Source of the DNA: Gibbula magus
Lineage: Eukaryota; Mollusca; Gastropoda; Trochida; Trochidae
DNA: 64,000 nt
Direction: 5' to 3'
Assembly (NCBI GenBank): GCA_936450465.1
Contig: OW388296.1
Span: 35,860,586-35,924,585, forward strand
A program made the translations under genes and the position numbers. Positions 58,961 to 64,000 of the stretch are shown in pieces (within the stretch, counting starts at the first letter, position 1; each line of letters begins with the position of its first letter). The notes beneath the pieces are model-generated. The model saw only the letters and a list, made by a program, of their open reading frames with translations. It was not told the DNA's origin and ran no database searches.

Positions 58961-59438
58961 GTGCGAGAGAAAGGTAGCTTATCGCAATATCTTCCCGTAA
59001 TTAGAAGCTATCTGCCCATGCGGCGAGATGCGAGACAGATAAGCATAGGCTATCTGCCCATGTGGCGGCATGCGAGACAGATAAGCCTGTACGGGCCTAT
59101 CTCACCCCGGGGCAGTGCAGACACTTAGGTGCTAATTAGCCGCTGGGCAGTGTAGCCATCGGAGCGAAGCAGGACAAAATTGGCCTTTTGTAAAGCTAAT
59201 TATCGATGCGTTACGGGTCAACAATGCACACGCAAATTGGTGTGAATTTTGCTGGACGTTCTGACCAGACACTGAAGAAAGCTTTATTCTCATTGCGGGC
59301 TGCGAGGCATAAATACAGCCATTCTCATGCAGCGAGTCGCGGAAACAATCGACTCGGGACCCGGTATGGCATTCTGGCATTTCTGGCATTCTTTGTTATA
59401 ATGGTTTCCATGGAAACCAGAAACAAATTCAGAATGAT

Positions 59439-60132
59439 TTAAAGATCTGATGAAATGCATTTTTCTCAAGAATGACAGATGATTACCTCTACGTATATTT
59501 ATTATTTATATCGGAATCAATTGAGCATAAAATCAAGACAATATACTCCTGCAATTGATTATTAAGATGATTTTAATTTACCCATTTTAACAATACCGCG
59601 AATGTCGCTGTGAAACGTTTTAAGAAGAATCATTGAGGCGTGACCAGCAGACCAACCCACTCCGTGGCCCCTCATTAATTAATTAATGATGATTATCACA
59701 GCCGCTAGATGAATTTATGAGGTGTGTTAAATCGCATAAAACACATGTTTATGCAATAATTATGTAATTGTCATCTGCGGAATTACCTAGTTGGATATCT
59801 AAACATTCGATATATGGAAAATTTAAGCTGTTTAATTGAAGATTTGTTAGTGAAATTAACAATCAAAATGTTGCAAAATTACGTTGAACTATGACTATCG
59901 CTGATAATGAGATTACTCCAGTGACGTCACAGAAGTCATCCCCTCAGGGGTCACACCCCAACAGACTTTCATTCATGGCGCCCGGGTTTAATTAGGCATT
60001 TTTTTAAAAAGCCATATATATATAAGTAATTTATGGACCAATTTCAGAAATTTAAAATCGAGCAATTGTCAAATTGACATCCCATTTTAATGAATTCGAT
60101 TTTGACATTATATCATTGCATCTATCCTTTAA
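59439..60132. mobile_element. TTAA-flanked MITE (AGGATRGATGAAATG family), copy 2, inverted
   Basis: TTAA at 59439-59442 and 60129-60132; 686-bp body inverted relative to 50129-50833. Shared (inverted) phrases include GGAATTACCTAGTTGGATAT and ATTTTAAATCGAGCAATTGT. Confidence 0.92.
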
Positions 60133-60287
60133 GTAACAAATTGCTAGCACCATTCCTAAACACATATAAAGTCTCGTAAAATAATACTGGAAGATTTTGA
60201 ATGACATGGAGGTGGGAAAACCCCCCATAAAAACTGAGTTCAATTTTTTCCCATAGAAACCAGGAAAACAAGTAATTGTCACAAACT

Positions 60288-60612
60288 TGACCATGTCACC
60301 TGCCGCAATTAAGAAATGTGACACAGCTTGTACCGAGGAGTGACCATGTTACCTGCCGCAATTAAGAAATGTGACACAGCTTGTACCGAGTAGTGACCAT
60401 GTCACCTGCCGCAATTAAGAAATGTGACACAGCTTGTACCGAGTAGTGACCCTCTCACCTGCCGCAATTAAGAAATGTGACACAGCTTGTACCGAGTAGT
60501 GACCATGTCACCTGCCGCAATTAAGAAATGTGACACAGCTTGTACCGAGTAGTGACCATGTCACCTGCCGCAATTAAGAAATGTGACACAGCTTGTACCG
60601 AGTAGTGACCAT
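60288..60612 (+). repeat. 53-bp minisatellite, about 6 copies
   Basis: Unit GACCATGTCACCTGCCGCAA + TTAAGAAATGTGACACAGCT + TGTACCGAGTAGT; TGCCGCAATT recurs every 53 bp from 60301. Units are nearly identical, so it is young or homogenised. Confidence 0.97.
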
Positions 60613-60757
60613 TACATATTTGATTCAATTATTGTTATATCGGCAAAATTTTAAAAAATAGTCAAAGTCTCGTAGTGACCTTGAAGATGATGTCAAGGTC
60701 ACTCAAATTTGAAGCCTATAGGGGCAGTGGTTCATGAGGAATCGCGCTAACAACATT

Positions 60758-61705
60758 TAAAAATAGAGCAATGGGCTCTGTAGCTCATCAGAGTTTATAT
60801 GAAGACTGAAGTAGATATTTAGGTCATGGCCCTTGAGACCTCCTAGGTCTTCTCCAAAAAGACCTAGAAGGCTGTAATATTGTGCAATATAACAGCCTTC
60901 TAGGTCCTTTTGTTCTGGAGAAGACAATGAAAATAGGTTTTTAAATAATAATAATAATAATAATAATATCTCTTTATTGTCCGTAATACAATGTACATAG
61001 GAAATTCTTTGTGTGCAAATAATGGCCCAGGGTCACCAAATCTACAATTTAGAATCCACATTGGCTAAAGCGTCTCCACAAAATATTACAGCCTTCAAAG
61101 TATATTTGTTCTGGAGAAGAAGATGAAAATCAGTTTTTAGGTCATGGCCTGTGAGGCCCTTATTTGGGGCCCAAGGGTCACCAAATCTACAATTTAGAAT
61201 CTTCATTTGCTAAAGACTCATTACACAACATGACAACCTTCTAGGTCTTTTCGTTCTGGAGAAGAAGATAAAAATAGGTTTTTAGGTTGTGGCTTGTAAG
61301 GCCCTTATTTGGGGTCACAGGGTCACCAATTTTACAATTCAGAATCCCCATTGGCCAAGGAGTCCACACATAAAATTTCAGCTCTCTAAAGTTATTGGTT
61401 CTGGAGAAGAAGTCGAAAAAGCGAAAAGTTTACGGACGGATGGATGGATTAACAGACGGACGCCATGCCATGCCATGAGGGTGACCGGAAAAAAAGTCAC
61501 AAGAAATTTGGTCACAGAAAAAAAGTCACAAAATTTGGTAGGAAAAAAAAACACAGGAAAAAAAGTCACAACTTTTTATTAGACATTAATAAAAACAATA
61601 ACATACATTTTTTTCATAACATTATACAATAACTTTCAAGTTCACAGTCACAGTCATACATTCGCCATGAGTCCATCGGGCCCTTCAGGCCTGATGAGCT
61701 AAAAA
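60758..61705 (-). mobile_element. AGCTCATCAGG-family (HINE-like) element, copy M
   Basis: 3' end AAAAATAGAGCAATGGGCTC / TGTAGCTCATCA at 60758-60790 and 5' end CAGGCCTGATGAGCTAAAAA at 61705. Core units at 61030-61380 and the CGGACGGATGGATG block at about 61434. It has an (ATA)n-LINE tail insertion (60,945-61,020) and a doubled AAAAAAGTCACA stretch (61,490-61,575). Confidence 0.75.
60942..61020 (-). mobile_element. LINE 3' end with trinucleotide tail
   Basis: On the minus strand, GAATTTCCTATGTACATTGT, then GGACAATAAAGAGATATTAT and (TTA)n. This is the 3' UTR and tail form of several non-LTR elements; heavily 5'-truncated. Confidence 0.55.
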
Positions 61706-61834
61706 CTGGTCAAAGTCTCGTAGTGACCTTGAAAGTAATGTCAATGTCACCAAAATCGACTGGTGTCTGCATATTCCCCAAATCAAGACTGGTACCACAT
61801 TTTAAAAGGTGCAGCAGTTCATGAGATATCATGC

Positions 61835-62690
61835 TAACAAGAAACAAGACGACGTACGGATGGACTGCTCTTGACTGCTGTAGAGAACAGTGAGTGAAAC
61901 CTGATCCTCCAACCAGAAATGCAAAATTGCAAAAAATAAAATGAGTTCTATCTTGCTTAATTTCAATGATACAAATATGATGAAAGTTGCGTTAGACAGC
62001 TCTCGAAAACACCTTTCATTCAAATATAAACACTGCTTATATGTTATGGCTGAGTTAATTTCAGCAAAATGGTAAACCATTAAAATGTTTTCACTTATAA
62101 CTTTCTTATATTTCATCCAAAAGACTTGAAATTCGGAACTCTTGATATTCACTAAACATAGATAATATCCTCAAAAGTAGAATGTTCCAGGGTCATTGGT
62201 TTCTGAGATGAAAAATATACATTTAAATGAACCCCTGTTAAAATCAAAGTATCAAGATTTAAATAATGAAATTTACAAATCATAATTTCCATCTTTAAAA
62301 GTAAACACTGCCCAGGTTTCTGGATATCTCCTATTTCTGGTAATTGAGAAGAAGTCGTTTGAAGTTTTTAGGGTGAACCCCCTGCAAAGTTCATATTTCA
62401 TAATTTATCTCAACCAAATTTACAAACTTGTATCTCCATCCTACAAAGATGTCAAGGACAACATTTCACATTTCTATATCAAGCGCTTTCGGAGAAGAAG
62501 TCGTTTAAAGGTTTTACTTTTAACGTCTCTGGCGGCCATATTTGTGGGCGTTGGAACTTGGAATCCGTGATGAACAAACTTTGACCCCCTAGGTGCCAGG
62601 TACACACCCACCAAATTACAGTTTTGGGGGATGTAGTGGTTCTGGAGGACGGACAACGGGCCATGTCATAAGCCCATCTGGCCATTCAGA
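61835..62690 (-). repeat. Uninterrupted ~860-bp paralogue of the 12955-18110 repeat
   Basis: Colinear, inverted, with no insertions. It supplies the empty sites for three elements in RPS23 intron 2. It ends with the TCCTCCAGAACC / AGCCCATCTGGCC 5'-type block near 62645-62685. Confidence 0.85.
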
Positions 62691-63004
62691 TGACTCTCCC
62701 TCAGGTCTTTTATAAGGGATTATTTCAAAAATCTGTGCATAAAATCTCAAGAGTACAAAACTCTCACAGCAGGGTTTTTAGGCTGTGACCCATATTTTGG
62801 GTCACAAGGTCACAAACTTACAACTTAGAATCCCCTTCAGTTAAGGTACATAAAATATCAACTCTCTAGAGTCATTGGTTCTGGAGAAGAGGATGAAAAG
62901 AGCTTTTTAGGCCATGACCCCTGTGCCCCTTATTTGAGTTCAAAGGGTCACCAAATCTACAATTTAGAATCTTCTTCATCCAAGGAGTATGTACATAAAA
63001 TTTC

Positions 63005-63660
63005 AGCTTTTTAAATAAGGTCAAGGTCATGCAATTTGTGTGGTGTCTGCATAGTCACACATTGTAGGCTGGTACAAAAATTAAAGACACTGGGTCCATC
63101 AGGTAATGATAAATTGTATTAACAAGAGTTCGAAAAGTGGTCAAATTGTTGTGGTGACCTTGAAAAAAGGTCAAGGTCAGTAAAATTGACTTGTGTCTGT
63201 GTAATCCGCCATTGTAGCCTGGCACTAAATTTGAAGACTTTGGGTCCATCAGGTAATGATAAATCATGTTAACAAGAGTTCTAAAAGAGGTCAAAGTGTC
63301 GCAGTGACCTCGAAAATAAGGTCATGGTCACCAAAATCGACTGGTGTCAGCATCTTCCCCCAATGTAGTCCGAAACCAAATTTGAAGACTTTGGATGCAA
63401 TGCTTCATGAGATATCACGTTAACAAGAGCTGAAAGCCTGTCAAAGTGCTGTGGTGACCTTGAAAATAAAGTCAAAGTCAGGCAATTCGACTGGTGTCTG
63501 CATAGTTACCCATTGTAGGCTGGTACCAAAATTGAAGACACTGGATGCAACGTTTATGAGATATCGCGTAAACAAGAAATGTGACGTGCGGATGCCGCTG
63601 AATACATAGTCCCCCGTGCCGCGTTGCGGCGGGAGATAATAACCTGAGTAGGAAAAGGCA
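63005..63660. repeat. ~150-bp tandem repeat with TCAAGGTCA motifs and hairpin end
   Basis: Four units around 'GTGGTGACCTTGAAAA..GGTCAAGGTCA...GGTGTCTGCAT' near 63040, 63192, 63341 and 63490, then the palindromic stretch TCCCCCGTGCCGCGTTGCGG (63611-63630) leading to GCGGGAGATAAT. One unit each also lies at 60665-60755 and 61706-61850. Confidence 0.75.
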
Positions 63661-64000
63661 CCACACCATCACTAGATCTAACCACACACCACGTTTCGTA
63701 AAAAAAATACTGAATAGATTTTGAGATAGAAGAAGAGAAGAGAGAAGAAGTCGAAAAAGCAAAAGGTTTTTTAGACGGACAAAAGAACAGATTGATTGAC
63801 GAATGAATGCCACAATGCCCTGATGAGCTCAAATGTGATTGTGGTTCACTTAGAGATGGGTGGCTTTACCTGTACCGGAAAACGATGTTTTTTTAATGAA
63901 GTGGTATGTACCACATACGTTGGATAAAACCGGGTTTTTTTCCATTAGAAAACATTACCTTTTTCAGAATGATATTTGTAAAAAAAAAATTGATATCTTA

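Noticed and set aside
59208..59222. Right terminus of the piggyBac element (TGCGTTACGGGTCAA)
   Set aside because: Only loosely similar to the candidate left end and lacks TTAA; not enough to define the element.
60288..60612. CRISPR-like array
   Set aside because: The whole 53-bp unit repeats with no unique spacers, in an animal genome.

Overview
The window is animal nuclear DNA with spliced genes, long introns and very dense transposon remnants. Three ancient metazoan genes are recognisable from their exons. The SINE type (tRNA head, Nin-like tail containing 'TTTAACGCCGCTTTCA' and a CTCA/CACCT-rich end) and the minisatellite-bearing non-autonomous elements fit a marine mollusc, most likely a bivalve. 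That assignment is inference, not proven by the sequence.

Genes. (1) The 5' four coding exons of a V-ATPase accessory subunit Ac45/ATP6AP1-type gene lie on the minus strand (start 11451, running off the left edge). (2) A complete four-exon RPS23 (143 aa) lies on the plus strand (11575-21042). Genes 1 and 2 are head to head with only 123 bp between start codons, and that interval holds two CACGTG boxes. (3) Three consecutive minus-strand exons with matching phases form the 3' end of an unrecognised gene (40887-42643). (4) The last two coding exons of PQBP1 lie on the minus strand (52577-52920). There are also a piggyBac transposase broken by one in-frame stop (54938-56971, minus), decayed LINE pieces, and a decayed Cys-rich coding remnant.

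Layout. 0-11.5 kb: ATP6AP1-like introns, one of them mostly a 3.4-kb array of a 39-bp unit and another holding a 1.5-kb palindromic element with a SINE in one arm. 11.5-21 kb: RPS23; its second intron holds an ~860-bp repeat broken by three later insertions. 21-30 kb: minisatellite-cored elements, TTAA-flanked MITEs and a 687-bp tandem repeat with an internal palindrome. 30-37 kb: inverted 21-bp (GTGCGCAC) arrays around a dead LINE, then a CAC-ended element. 37-52 kb: mostly dispersed repeats plus the unknown gene. 52-60 kb: PQBP1 3' exons, then the piggyBac region between degenerate ~150-200-bp repeats, bracketed by two inverted TTAA MITEs. 60-64 kb: more minisatellite-cored repeats.

The most notable observations are the head-to-head RPS23/Ac45 promoter, which resembles the human RPS23-ATP6AP1L arrangement, and a repeat family with Helentron/HINE-like structure whose insertion site can be read from an empty paralogous site in the same window.
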